This document shows positions 17,405 to 25,598 of a stretch of DNA of 64,000 bases, in pieces. The position numbers and the translations under genes were made by a program. The notes under the pieces are model-generated. The model ran no database searches, was not told the DNA's origin, and worked only from the letters and a program-made list of their open reading frames with translations. Within the stretch, counting starts at the first letter, position 1. Each line of letters begins with the position of its first letter. The stretch comes from 66-474 sp044464225. Its GTDB lineage: Bacteria; Pseudomonadota; Gammaproteobacteria; Xanthomonadales; Rhodanobacteraceae. The stretch lies in NCBI GenBank assembly GCA_044464225.1, contig JBIQLN010000013.1, positions 36,561 to 100,560 on the forward strand. The letters run 5' to 3'.

Positions 17405-19100
17405 CGCGCTTCATCCAGTTGCGTACGATCATCGCCACCAGGGCCGGGTCCTTCTTGGCCATGTCCTTCAGGTCGTTGAGGCCGTGTTCGTAGGTGGAGG
17501 CCTTGCGTTGCGGCCTGCGCGGCACCGGCACGTCATCCGGTGACGCCGTGCCGGCCCCGGCGGCGGACGCCGCGGGCGCACTCGTGGCAATGGCGAGCCA
17601 GCGTTGCCGCAACGGCTTCACCACCATCCGGTACAGCACGATCGCGGCGATCAACACCAGCAGGTAGCGGCCGAGCGTGCCCAACAGGCTGAACCAGTCG
17701 AACTGCCTCCACCACGATTCCTGGTCGGCTGCATTGGCCGAGGTGCTGAAGGCACTGTTGACCACCGCCAGCGTGTCGCCGCGCGGCTGCGAGAAACCCA
17801 TGGCCTCGCGGGTCAGGTCCTCGATCTGCTTCATCGTGGTGGGGTCCAGCGCAACGGGCTTGATGCTGCCGTCCTTCTGCTTCTGCTCGCGGTAATTCAC
17901 CACCACCGCGACCGACAACCGCTGCACCGCCCCGAGACTGTGCTGGGTGTGGGTGATGTTCCGGTCGAGTTCGTAATTGGTGGTGCTTTCACGATGCAGG
18001 TCGCCGCGTTGCGGGTCGGCATCGCTGGTGGCTGTTGTCTTGCCGTTCGGCGCGCCGGTGGAAGCCGCACTGCCGGGCGGGTTGTTGATCGGGGAAGCTG
18101 CCGAGCCCGGCGGGGTATTGGTGAGCGCTCCGGGAATGCCGCCCGGGCCGCCTTCACCGTCCGCGCGCGTGAAATCCACCTGATGGCTGCGCACTGCGGC
18201 GGGGTTGTTGCCCTGGTTGGGGCCGTAGTGCTCGTCGGTTTCCTCGCGGCGGTTGAAATCCACTTGCGCGGTGACCTGCGCGTGCACGTTGCCGGCGCCG
18301 AGTATCGGGGTGAGGATGTTTTCGATGCGCTGCTGGTAGCGGTGTTCCACTTCGCGCACGTAATCGAGCTGGGTGCCGTCGAGGTCGGCATCGGCGCCGT
18401 TGCGGGTCAGGAGATGGCCGTTCTGGTCGACCACCGTGACGTTGTCGGCGGCAAGGTCGCGCACGCTGGAGGACACCATGTGCACGATCGCGTTGACCTG
18501 GCCTTCGCCCAGCGCGCGGCCGGGACGCAGCGTCAGCACCACGGTGGCCTTGGCGGGCTGGCGCTCGCGCACGAACAGCGAATCCTTGGGCAGCGCCAGG
18601 TGCACGCGCGCGCTTTGCACCGGATCCAGCACTTCGATGGAGTTGGCCAGTTCGCCCTGGAGGCCGCGCTGGTAATTGACCTGTTCGGCAAACTGGCTGA
18701 TGCCGAACGGCTGCTTGTCCATGATCGCGAAGCCGACGTTGCCTGCTTGCGGCAGGCCCTGCTCGGCCAGCTTCAGGCGCAGGTTGTAGACCTTGTCGGA
18801 CGGCACCATCAGGGCGTGGCCGCCCTGTGCGAATTTGTACGGGATGCCTTGTTGCTCCAGCGCGCTGATGATCTTGCCGCCATCGCTGTCGCTCAAGTTG
18901 CTGTACAGCACGCGGTAATCGGGGCCGCCGGCCCACAGCACCAGCGCGGCGATGATCGCCACGACCATCGCGCCGCCCACCAGCAACGGGATCAGCGGAT
19001 TGCGTTTCGTCCACGCCATCCCGCGGTCGAGCATGGCGCGGCCGCCCTGGCCGAGATTCTTCATGCCGCCGGTGGCGACGCTGGCATCGTTTCCGCTCAC
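17394..19100 (-). CDS. fliF: Flagellar MS-ring protein FliF (start uncertain)
   Basis: Inner-membrane ring scaffold, 568 residues from a GTG at 19100. There are two transmembrane segments: one near residues 40-60 (LIPLLVGGAMVVAIIAALVL) and one near 475 (GRYLLVLIAAIVLYRMVV). Between them is the secretin-like ring region (YRVLYSNLSDSDGGKIISAL, ADNVTVVDQNGHLL). The C-terminus binds FliG. An ATG at 19064 (556 residues) is the main alternative start; neither has a clear ribosome-binding site. It is divergent from fliE and heads the fliFGHIJKLMNOPQR series. Confidence 0.95.
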   Translation of the reverse strand: MSGNDASVATGGMKNLGQGGRAMLDRGMAWTKRNPLIPLLVGGAMVVAIIAALVLWAGGPDYRVLYSNLSDSDGGKIISALEQQGIPYKFAQGGHALMVPSDKVYNLRLKLAEQGLPQAGNVGFAIMDKQPFGISQFAEQVNYQRGLQGELANSIEVLDPVQSARVHLALPKDSLFVRERQPAKATVVLTLRPGRALGEGQVNAIVHMVSSSVRDLAADNVTVVDQNGHLLTRNGADADLDGTQLDYVREVEHRYQQRIENILTPILGAGNVHAQVTAQVDFNRREETDEHYGPNQGNNPAAVRSHQVDFTRADGEGGPGGIPGALTNTPPGSAASPINNPPGSAASTGAPNGKTTATSDADPQRGDLHRESTTNYELDRNITHTQHSLGAVQRLSVAVVVNYREQKQKDGSIKPVALDPTTMKQIEDLTREAMGFSQPRGDTLAVVNSAFSTSANAADQESWWRQFDWFSLLGTLGRYLLVLIAAIVLYRMVVKPLRQRWLAIATSAPAASAAGAGTASPDDVPVPRRPQRKASTYEHGLNDLKDMAKKDPALVAMIVRNWMKRDGQ

Positions 19101-19354
19101 TGGCGGTTTCCCGGCCTGCGGTGCGAGCGGGGCAATGGCGATGCGGGTTGCAGTTCGAATGGCATGGCAAACGTGTCGTGGGTCTGCGGTTCCGTTCCCA
19201 TGCGTGCGGAACGGGCTTTGACGATGGTGGCCATTATGGGCAAGGGCATTTCCAGCCAATCGCAAGAAAAGCCCATCGTTTTGATGCCATTTGCGGACAT
19301 GGAGGCCTGCGACCCGCTGCTAGTCTTTGCCCCGCATCAATGAGGAGGAGTCCC

Positions 19355-19675
19355 ATGAATTCGGTCGGCATGCAGGGCGTGGTCCAGCAGATGAAGGCGC
19401 TGGCGGCACAGGCCGGCGGGGCGCCCGCGAAAGCGGCGACGGCCACCGGCACCGGCGGCTTCGGCCAGGCCATGCGTGCGTCGTTGAATCGCATCAACGA
19501 CATGCAGCAGGCGGCCACCGGCGAAGCCCAGGCGTTTCAGGCGGGCAAGCCGGGCGTGGCGTTGTACGACGTGATGATCGACACGCAGGAAGCGAGCCTC
19601 GCGTTCCAGATGGGCGTGCAGGTGCGCAACCGCCTGGTGAACGCGTACAAGGAAGTGATGAACATGCAGGTGTAG
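19355..19675 (+). CDS. fliE: Flagellar hook-basal body protein FliE
   Basis: 106-residue protein that joins the MS ring to the rod. The C-terminal half has the diagnostic DVMIDTQEASLAFQMGVQVR and the end VNAYKEVMNMQV. The ATG at 19355 follows a strong GAGGAGGAG ribosome-binding site. It is transcribed divergently from fliF; the 254-bp region between them should hold the class-2 promoters, but I found no clear sigma-54 site there. Confidence 0.95.
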   Translation: MNSVGMQGVVQQMKALAAQAGGAPAKAATATGTGGFGQAMRASLNRINDMQQAATGEAQAFQAGKPGVALYDVMIDTQEASLAFQMGVQVRNRLVNAYKEVMNMQV

Positions 19676-19743
19676 GCGATGCCGCGCCCCTGACCGGCAG
19701 CCCCGGAGATCACGCAGCGAAAGCGGCCCCGCGGCGACAAGAG

Positions 19744-19780
19744 GTGCACGACCGGATCGTGCACGGGAACCATGGGTTCC
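19744..19780. terminator. Two tandem hairpins between converging fliE and flagellin-tail genes
   Basis: GTGCACGA-CCGGA-TCGTGCAC (19744-19764) is a perfect 8-bp inverted repeat, followed at once by GGAACC-ATG-GGTTCC (19766-19780). No T-run follows either, so they are not classic intrinsic terminators. Their position between converging genes suggests transcript-end structures. Confidence 0.4.
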
Positions 19781-19860
19781 ATCCCGTCATCGAAACCAGA
19801 GCCGGCCATCACGAAGCGCCGCCAGCCGCCTGGGTCCAGTGGACAGCGACGCCGTGCCCC

Positions 19861-20373
19861 TCAGCGGAGCAGGGCCAGCACGGTTTGCGCGGAAAGATTG
19901 GCCTGCGAACCCACCGCCGCCTCGGGCTGCCGGCGGATGTGTGCATGGGTGGCGCGGGAACTCGCGACGGCATGTCCGGTTTCCGTCAACACAGGGTGCG
20001 GCGCCGGCAGGTCGCGCGGCGCATGTCCGGACAATTGCACCTCGACACCGTCATCGGCGGCATCCGCGTCCGTCGCGGCGGTGTCGTCCGGCCCGGGTGT
20101 CCCGGGCAGCACGGATTTCACCGGGCCATGCACCACGTCCACCATTGCGGCGTCCACGAAACCGCCCGTGCGCGAAAACGTCAGCCCGTGGCCGCTGCCG
20201 GCGTCGACGCGGTAATAGTTGCCGTCGCTGGCGAGTGCCGCGTAACCCGAACCGTCCTTCAGGGCGAACACCTTTCCCGTGATCGGCTGCGGGGGGTGGC
20301 CGCCTTGCCGGGCGGAGGCGCGCGGCGCGTCGGAAAGGCCCGCAAGGGGCGCGATGGTATCGATCGGTGGCAT
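19861..20373 (-). CDS. Small protein with flagellin-like C-terminal tail, sigma-28 controlled
   Basis: Unrecognised protein of 170 residues. Its last residues (QANLSAQTVLALLR) closely match the C-terminal D0 end of the flagellins in this window (QANQVPQTVLSLLR), but it has no flagellin N-terminal helix. The middle (about 30-100) looks beta-rich (ITGKVFALKDGSGYAALASD, NYYRVDAGSGHGLTF), followed by a disordered acidic stretch. Ribosome-binding site AAGAGGAG sits 8 bases before the ATG at 20373. A strong sigma-28 promoter lies 114 bp upstream, so it is a single-gene late flagellar transcript next to fliC. In flagellin this tail contributes to filament packing and FliS binding, so a secreted or FliS-bound minor filament-related protein is plausible, but no function is known to me. 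Confidence 0.75.
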   Translation of the reverse strand: MPPIDTIAPLAGLSDAPRASARQGGHPPQPITGKVFALKDGSGYAALASDGNYYRVDAGSGHGLTFSRTGGFVDAAMVDVVHGPVKSVLPGTPGPDDTAATDADAADDGVEVQLSGHAPRDLPAPHPVLTETGHAVASSRATHAHIRRQPEAAVGSQANLSAQTVLALLR

Positions 20374-20486
20374 GGTTGGGGCTCCTCTTCTGCTGGTTCG
20401 AACAGTCCTGCCGCAAAGCCCCCACACGTGGATGCATCAGCTCCCCGCTGCAACGCCGGCACCTCGAAAACAATCCGTCACGACAT

Positions 20487-20513
20487 CCATCGGCCGTCCG
20501 GCGGATTTCTTTA
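20487..20513 (-). promoter_or_regulatory. Sigma-28 promoter of the flagellin-tail gene
   Basis: TAAAGAAA-N11-GCCGATGG on the minus strand. The -35 and the two bases following it (TC) are identical to those of the two fliC promoters, and a related GGGGCAC-like sequence flanks all three upstream. Confidence 0.75.
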
Positions 20514-20524
20514 GGGGCACGCCA

Positions 20525-20553
20525 TAAAAAAAAGGCCCTGCAGAAGCAGGGCC
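20525..20553 (-). terminator. Intrinsic terminator of fliC copy 1
   Basis: On the minus strand, GGCCCTGC-TTCT-GCAGGGCC followed by a run of eight or more T. It ends just before the promoter of the next gene at 20513. Confidence 0.85.
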
Positions 20554-20607
20554 TTGAGGACGCCCGGATGGGCGTGTGGGAGGGGGAGGACCCACCCGGG
20601 ACGCTTT

Positions 20608-21426
20608 TTAGCGGAGCAGCGAGAGGACCGTCTGGGGGACCTGGTTGGCCTGGGCGAGCACCGAGGTACCGGCCTGCTGCAGGATCTGCGCGCGGGTCAT
20701 GTTGGACACTTCCACCGCGTAGTCGGCGTCCTGGATGCGGGACTGTGCGGCCGACAGGTTGGTGGTGGTGGCGGCGAGGTTGGTGATGGCGGACTGGAAG
20801 CGGTTCTGGGCTGCGCCGAGATCCGAACGCATGCCGTCGACCTTGGCGATGGCGGCATCGAGGGTGGCGAGCGCGTCGCTGGCGACGCCCGTCGAGACGC
20901 TGAAGCTGGCGACCGAGAGCGTGGAGGTGCTGACCTTGGAGAGCGCCAGGCTGATGGTTTCGCCGTCGTTGGCGCCGACCTGGATCTTGATGGTGGCGGC
21001 ACTGCCGGAGACGTTCAGCACCTTCTTGCCGTTGAAGCTGGTCTGGGTGCCGATGCGGTTGATTTCATCCAGGCGCTGGGTGATTTCCTTCTGGATGGAA
21101 GCCAGGTCCGTGCTGGTGTTGGTGCCGTTGGCGGCCTGCACGGTCAACTGGCGGATGCGCTGCAGGTTGTCGTTGACCTGACCCAGCGCGCCTTCGGCGG
21201 TCTGCGACAGCGAGATGCCGTCGTTGGCGTTGCGCTGGGCCTGGGACAGACCGGTGATCTGCGAGCCCATGCGGTTGGCGATGGCCTGGCCGGCGGCGTC
21301 GTCGGCGGCGGAGTTGATGCGCAGGCCCGACGACAGACGTTCCATCGCGGTCTGCAGGGCGCCCTGTGAGCGGTTCAGGTTTTGCTGGCCGATCAGAGCG
21401 GTAATGTTGGTGTTGATGACTGCCAT
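20608..21426 (-). CDS. fliC: Flagellin FliC, copy 1
   Basis: Filament subunit of 272 residues: only the conserved terminal D0/D1 helices and almost no outer D2/D3 domain. N-terminal AVINTNITALIGQQNLNRSQ and LRINSAADDAAGQAIANRM, C-terminal ADYAVEVSNMTRAQILQQAG and ANQVPQTVLSLLR. Ribosome-binding site AAGGA is 7 bases before the ATG. The leader is about 110 nt and carries a hairpin. The CDS is identical to the copy at 27837. Both face the same way and bracket the modification genes, so the glycan-related genes probably act on this protein. Confidence 0.97.
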   Translation of the reverse strand: MAVINTNITALIGQQNLNRSQGALQTAMERLSSGLRINSAADDAAGQAIANRMGSQITGLSQAQRNANDGISLSQTAEGALGQVNDNLQRIRQLTVQAANGTNTSTDLASIQKEITQRLDEINRIGTQTSFNGKKVLNVSGSAATIKIQVGANDGETISLALSKVSTSTLSVASFSVSTGVASDALATLDAAIAKVDGMRSDLGAAQNRFQSAITNLAATTTNLSAAQSRIQDADYAVEVSNMTRAQILQQAGTSVLAQANQVPQTVLSLLR

Positions 21427-21454
21427 GACATTATCCTTTCGTGTGGTGGTTGGA

Positions 21455-21482
21455 TTGAGAGCCGCTCTGCGGCGTTCCTCAA
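21455..21482 (-). promoter_or_regulatory. Hairpin in the fliC leader (copy 1)
   Basis: In RNA sense: TTGAG-GAAC-GCCGC-AGA-GCGGC-T-CTCAA, a two-part stem with an internal bulge carrying GAGGAAC. The GGA in the bulge resembles CsrA-type binding sites, which control flagellin translation in other bacteria; this is only a structural suggestion. Copy 2 has the same hairpin at 28684-28711. Confidence 0.45.
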
Positions 21483-21542
21483 AAGGTCGGTCCGGGCATC
21501 CGCGTCGAGCAGGATCACCACGCTGCCAGCCTTCGTGAATGT

Positions 21543-21569
21543 TTTTCGGCGCAACCGAAGATTTCTTTA
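21543..21569 (-). promoter_or_regulatory. Sigma-28 promoter of fliC copy 1
   Basis: TAAAGAAA-N11-GCCGAAAA on the minus strand, about 117 bp before the fliC ATG. The spacing is exactly 11 and the -35 matches the FliA consensus at six of eight positions. Confidence 0.8.
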
Positions 21570-21785
21570 GAGGGGCAGGCGGCGAAATTGCGGCACGGGT
21601 CGCGGAATGGCCGCGGTTGCACGTACTTCAGTCGCGCCTTTCGAACACGCAGGAGAACAAGAATGCGCCGGAGGGCCACGCCGCTGCCGGATATCGGCAC
21701 TGCAAAGCCGCCCGTTCCGGAGGGCGCCACACTCCGGGCGGGACGAGCGACGGATCAGGATGGGTTGCGGGATTCCCGCGCCGCC

Positions 21786-23171
21786 TCAGCGCTGGATGAC
21801 GTCGTACACGAGACCGCTGGTTTCGCCGATCAGCACGCCCAGTGCGCGCCGGGCGACGACGTCCGGATCCAGCAGCGAGGCCGGATCCTCGATGCCGAAC
21901 GCCTGTGTGCGCATGGGCGTGGCCGTGCGACCGGGGTTGATGCAATTGACCTTGATCCCCGCCTCCGACCATTCGTCGGCCAGGGCCTGCGTGAGGTTCA
22001 CCACCGCTGCCTTCGAAGAACTGTAGGTCGAATAGAACGCGCGTCCATACGTGTACGAGCTGGACGTGAACATCATCAGATGCCCGCGTGTCGCGCGGAG
22101 GTGTTCGAATGCGAGGCGCGCGACATTGATCGCGCCGGTGATGTTGGTGTTGACGCTCGCGCTGACGTCTTCGTCCGACATGTTGATCAGCGGTTTGCGG
22201 TCGAGGATCGCCGCGGCATTCACCACGGCATCGATGCGGCCATGCGCCTCGATCGCTTGTTCGAAGGCCGTGCGCAATGATTCGCTGCGCGTGACGTCCA
22301 CGCCGGTCGATCGCCCCACTGCGGACACGTTCGCGCCGTACGCCGTCGCCAGCCGTGCCATCGCGGCGCCGATGCCGCTGGTCCCGCCGATGATCACGAT
22401 GCTGCGCTTGGCCAGGTCCGAAAGCCGCAGGTTTTCCGGCTGCGCGTCGAGGCGCTTGCCGGCGCTCGTCTGCATCAGCTTGTCCAGCAGCAGCAAGTCC
22501 TCGGCGTAGGTCAACTTCATGTTCGAGAACGAACCATCCACGGCGTGGATGCGTTGTTCGGGAAGGTATTTCAGCACCACGCCGCAATCGTCGGTGGTGT
22601 GGAACTGCGGATCGCGCGCGGCCAGTTCGTAGGCCTTGCGGATGGTTTCGTAGCGGAATCCCTGGGGCGTCTGTCCCAGCCGCACCGTGCGTCGTTCGGG
22701 AATCGATTCGAGGTTGTCGGTATCCGGATTGGCGATCAATACGGTGTCGGTGGCGCGGACTGCCGTGTCCACCGCGTTGTAATGATCGAGCGCCGCGATC
22801 ACGTCGCTGATGATGCGGTGGCTGATCAGCGGACGCACCGCGTCATGGAACAACAGCTTCAGGTCGTCCTTTCGCGCGTCTTCTTCGTACGCGCGTATCG
22901 CCGCCAGCGATGATTCGTGGCGTTCGGCGCCGCCCAGCAGTACCCGGCGCACCTTGTCGAAGCGGCTGCTGCATACCAGCGATTCGATGCGGTCGGCGCA
23001 TGCGCTGCTGGTGACGATCGTGATTTCGTCGATGCCCGGGTGGCTCTGGAAGCGCTCGAGCGTATGCACGATCAGCGGTTGCCCGGCCAGCTTGGCAAGC
23101 TGCTTGGGCTGCGTGAATCCCGAGCGGCTGCCGCCGCCGCCGGCCAGGATGATGGCAACGCATCGGGTCAT
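21786..23171 (-). CDS. Bifunctional cytidylyltransferase / short-chain dehydrogenase (CDP-ribitol synthase-like)
   Basis: 461-residue fusion. Residues 1-235 are an IspD/TarI-type cytidylyltransferase: AIILAGGGGSRSG near residue 6, then QPKQLAKLAGQPLIVHTLER and LLFHDAVRPLIS. Residues 253-461 are a short-chain dehydrogenase: GGTSGIG near 259, NAAAIL, and the catalytic YSTYSSSK near 385. This domain order is that of Bcs1/Acs1-type enzymes, which reduce ribulose-5-phosphate and activate it to CDP-ribitol. The exact sugar here is inferred, not shown. Its ATG overlaps the stop of the TPR-LicD gene (ATGA). LicD-fold proteins such as FKRP use CDP-ribitol in animals, so this gene probably feeds the LicD genes next to it. 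Confidence 0.85.
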   Translation of the reverse strand: MTRCVAIILAGGGGSRSGFTQPKQLAKLAGQPLIVHTLERFQSHPGIDEITIVTSSACADRIESLVCSSRFDKVRRVLLGGAERHESSLAAIRAYEEDARKDDLKLLFHDAVRPLISHRIISDVIAALDHYNAVDTAVRATDTVLIANPDTDNLESIPERRTVRLGQTPQGFRYETIRKAYELAARDPQFHTTDDCGVVLKYLPEQRIHAVDGSFSNMKLTYAEDLLLLDKLMQTSAGKRLDAQPENLRLSDLAKRSIVIIGGTSGIGAAMARLATAYGANVSAVGRSTGVDVTRSESLRTAFEQAIEAHGRIDAVVNAAAILDRKPLINMSDEDVSASVNTNITGAINVARLAFEHLRATRGHLMMFTSSSYTYGRAFYSTYSSSKAAVVNLTQALADEWSEAGIKVNCINPGRTATPMRTQAFGIEDPASLLDPDVVARRALGVLIGETSGLVYDVIQR

Positions 23172-24394
23172 GCCGCGGTCGCCCGCGGCTGGCCGCCAGT
23201 CAGTTCGCACAACCGTTGTTCCACCTTGAGCAACAGCTCGTCATCCGGCAGATGGCGGAGGCTGTGCCGCGCGGCCGCCAGCGCCTTGCGCAGGTTGCCC
23301 GATTCCCAGCGGGCATAGATGCGTCCCAGGGCATAGCACTGTGTCATCAGCGAAAATCCGCAAAGGTTCCTGGCGGCGATGATCGTGTCGAAATCCGGGT
23401 CCGGCGTGCGCCAATCCCCGTAGAGGGTACGCAGCCAGCCTTCGGGATCGGCGAGCGTCCAGATGGGACTGCCCTCCGGCGAGGTAGCCTTCACGAGTGA
23501 AATCGTGTCCCAGCGCGTCAGCCGGTTCCATTCGGCGGGAATGCCCTCGATCCAGATGCCTTCGTAAGTGGCGCCGGATTGTGGATCGACCGCGAAACCG
23601 GTGACATCGATGGTGACCTGCAGCTTGAGGTGCAGGAAGCTGCGCGGGTTCACGGCAAACGAGTGCGGAACCTCGGCCCAGCCGTTGGCCACGAGGCAGC
23701 GTGTGGCCAGATCGAGTTCGTTGTGCGGCAACCCGAGGTCGAGATCCTTGTCGAAGGGCAGCAGTCCGCCCTCGCGCACGATTCCGAGCAAGGTTCCGAA
23801 AGCTGCAAATGCGTGCACGCCCGCAAGCGCAAGCTGGCTCAACGTCGTCCACAGCAGGCGTTCCACTTCCGGTTTGTCGAAATCCTGCCTGGGCTTGGGA
23901 ACCGTCGCTTCCGCGGCGCGTTCGAGCATGAGGGTCAGCGCCTTGCGGAAATGTGCGACCGCATCGGGCAACTTGCCTTGCTTGTGCAGGAACGTGCCAT
24001 AGATGAGGTGCGTCTGCGAGGCGTTCGCGGCGACCGTGAGCGCCTTGTCCAGCAGCACCTGTGCATCGGCGAAGCGGTTCGTCGCGGTGTACGCCTGCCC
24101 GAGTTCGAGCAGGGGCGCGGCGGCATGATCATTGAGCCGGAGGGCGTGTTCAAGCTGGAGAATGCCCAATTCCTGCTCGTGCTGGCCCAGCAGGTGCTTG
24201 CCGAATTTGTAGCGCAGGTCGGCGTTGCGGGGGTCGGCGTTGACGGCGCGCTGGAACTGCGCCGTCGCCGCTTGCGGCTTGCCGTCGCGGAGCAGCCTTT
24301 CCGCTTCCTTGAGGTGCTTCTGCGCGGCGGACGAGGGCCGCCGGGATTTCGAGACGGCCGAAGGCTCGCCGTGGGCCGGGCGACGTTTGCTCAT
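23168..24394 (-). CDS. TPR protein with LicD-type phosphotransferase domain
   Basis: 408 residues. Residues 25-160 are tetratricopeptide repeats (AERLLRDGKPQAATAQFQRA; LGQAYTATNRFADAQVLLDK), probably for contact with a protein substrate. The rest resembles the LicD nucleotidyltransferase-fold family: FGTLLGIVREGGLLPFDKDL near residues 200-218, with the Asp pair of the DxD metal site, then LHLKLQVTIDVTGF and the closing YGDWRTPDPDFD. LicD proteins transfer phospho-choline or phospho-alditols from CDP donors to glycans. Start and stop both overlap neighbours by ATGA, so it is one translational unit with the CDP-donor gene and the FkbM-like gene. Cytoplasmic: no signal peptide. Confidence 0.82.
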   Translation of the reverse strand: MSKRRPAHGEPSAVSKSRRPSSAAQKHLKEAERLLRDGKPQAATAQFQRAVNADPRNADLRYKFGKHLLGQHEQELGILQLEHALRLNDHAAAPLLELGQAYTATNRFADAQVLLDKALTVAANASQTHLIYGTFLHKQGKLPDAVAHFRKALTLMLERAAEATVPKPRQDFDKPEVERLLWTTLSQLALAGVHAFAAFGTLLGIVREGGLLPFDKDLDLGLPHNELDLATRCLVANGWAEVPHSFAVNPRSFLHLKLQVTIDVTGFAVDPQSGATYEGIWIEGIPAEWNRLTRWDTISLVKATSPEGSPIWTLADPEGWLRTLYGDWRTPDPDFDTIIAARNLCGFSLMTQCYALGRIYARWESGNLRKALAAARHSLRHLPDDELLLKVEQRLCELTGGQPRATAA

Positions 24395-25362
24395 GGCGTT
24401 TCACCTTCGGCGCGCGAAAGGGGGTCATCGACCCGCAGGTCCGTCCACGGTATCGGCGCATCGGCGGCGGTGAGCGTGAACGTGTCGGGTTCCTTGAAAT
24501 ACGGGCTGACATAACCGCGCGCGTCGAGGTAGCGCGAGGCCGCGTCGGGATCCACCCGTCCAAGCAGCTCGGCGGCCAGGTCGTGCATGCCGTAGGCCAG
24601 GTCGGCCACGCATGCGAGCTTGGTCGCGCGCATGGCATCCATTCCCGCCAGGCGCGAGGCATCCGGCAGGAAAATGGCGTCGGCCCAATCCCAGCGGGTG
24701 GCCTTGTCCTTCGCGAGGAACTTGCCCTCCGGAAGCAGGCTCTTGTGGCCGATGCGGGCAAAGCCGTGGAAAGTGAAGCCGTGGGCCTGCATCCACGGGA
24801 TTGCCTGCAGGAAACGCGATTGTCCCGCGTACCCGTCGCGGAACGGAATACGGATATCGACCAGGGAAGTGCGGGTCAGCGCCTGGACGCCGTGCTCGAG
24901 CGCGGACAGGATGTCGTTGCGGTCGTCCAGCAGCAGCCAGTCGATGTAATCGAGCCCCTCGATCGCGTCGAGCTGCAAGGTGCTGACGGGCAGCTCCGCA
25001 ATGACTTTGCGGCGCAGGCGGGTCCGCTCGGGTAGATCATCGGCGATCACCGGCTCGAGCGTTGCGCTTTCCAGCGGGTCCATGCAGGCGTACAGCGTGG
25101 CGTCTTCACCGCTGCCAAGCGTCGCGTGACCGAAGACCTGGAATTCCGGCAGTTCCTTGATGTTCTTGTTGCCGTGCAAAATGCTGGCGGGGTCGAGCAC
25201 CACCACCGCGAAGGCATTCAGCGCCATCAACCGGTCGAATGCAGGCATGACGGGCAGCCGGGCGCCATTGTCGAGCACGACGATGCGCCCCTCGTACTGC
25301 CATTCGAAGGTGGGCGTTTCCGGTGGACGGATATCGCCGTCGTGAAGCGAATCTGCGTTCAT
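24391..25362 (-). CDS. FkbM-like protein of the flagellin modification cluster
   Basis: 323 residues, no signal peptide. The middle resembles the C-terminal half of FkbM-type methyltransferases: GHATLGSGEDATLYACM, LQLDAIEGLDYIDWLLLDD, VDIRIPFRDGYAGQSRFLQA and WMQAHGFTFHGFARIG. A classical glycine-rich SAM loop is not evident at the N-terminus, so it may bind substrate without methylating. It is the first gene of a three-gene coupled unit (its stop overlaps the next start by ATGA). Its leader and first codons are duplicated in diverged form at about 27455-27660. Function assignment is tentative. Confidence 0.6.
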   Translation of the reverse strand: MNADSLHDGDIRPPETPTFEWQYEGRIVVLDNGARLPVMPAFDRLMALNAFAVVVLDPASILHGNKNIKELPEFQVFGHATLGSGEDATLYACMDPLESATLEPVIADDLPERTRLRRKVIAELPVSTLQLDAIEGLDYIDWLLLDDRNDILSALEHGVQALTRTSLVDIRIPFRDGYAGQSRFLQAIPWMQAHGFTFHGFARIGHKSLLPEGKFLAKDKATRWDWADAIFLPDASRLAGMDAMRATKLACVADLAYGMHDLAAELLGRVDPDAASRYLDARGYVSPYFKEPDTFTLTAADAPIPWTDLRVDDPLSRAEGETP

Positions 25363-25502
25363 GCCAAGCCTGTGGGTGGATGTGCGCGCCGGGTCCGGGC
25401 TCTCGTGTATCGCAACGATAGACCCCCGGCGCGACGGCGTAACGGCCGAATATGCGGCGCGGGACCCGTCTTTTCGACTGTTTGGCAGCGCCCACGGGTG
25501 AG
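25288..25502 (-). repeat. Diverged duplication, copy A: leader and 5' end of the FkbM-like gene
   Basis: About 200 bp that align with 27455-27660. Shared blocks, minus strand: TCGAAAAG, CCGTTACGC, GTCTATCGTTGCG, ACACGAGAGCC, then the start region ATG..GCAGATTC, CCGTCCACCGG and TGGCAGTA. The conserved TTACGC-N16-TATCGT could be a sigma-70-type promoter for both transcripts. Confidence 0.7.
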
Positions 25503-25598
25503 GAGCTTTTTGCCGGGCGCCGCAGCGACGAGCGTTTGGCCAGGCCAGGGATCACGCGGCGCGCACGTGGTCGCGCGACGGGGCCCGAGCAGAATGGG

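Larger units (their letters stand above)
20549..21570 (-). repeat. 1022-bp direct repeat, copy 1 (fliC with promoter)
   Basis: Identical by eye, without gaps, to 27778-28799 (constant offset of 7229). It spans the distal arm of the terminator, the fliC gene, its leader and the sigma-28 promoter. Sequences diverge immediately on both sides. Confidence 0.93.

Noticed and set aside
17604..19343. Long open frame opposite fliF, 579 codons
   Set aside because: It mirrors the third-position GC bias of fliF on the other strand and has no recognisable domain. The same applies to long frames opposite fliI (14300-15724), cheA (33844-36126) and flhA (46581-49427).
19101..19354. Sigma-54 promoters between fliE and fliF
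   Set aside because: I looked for TGGCAC-N5-TTGC on both strands and found no acceptable match. With FlhDC present, sigma-54 control is not expected.
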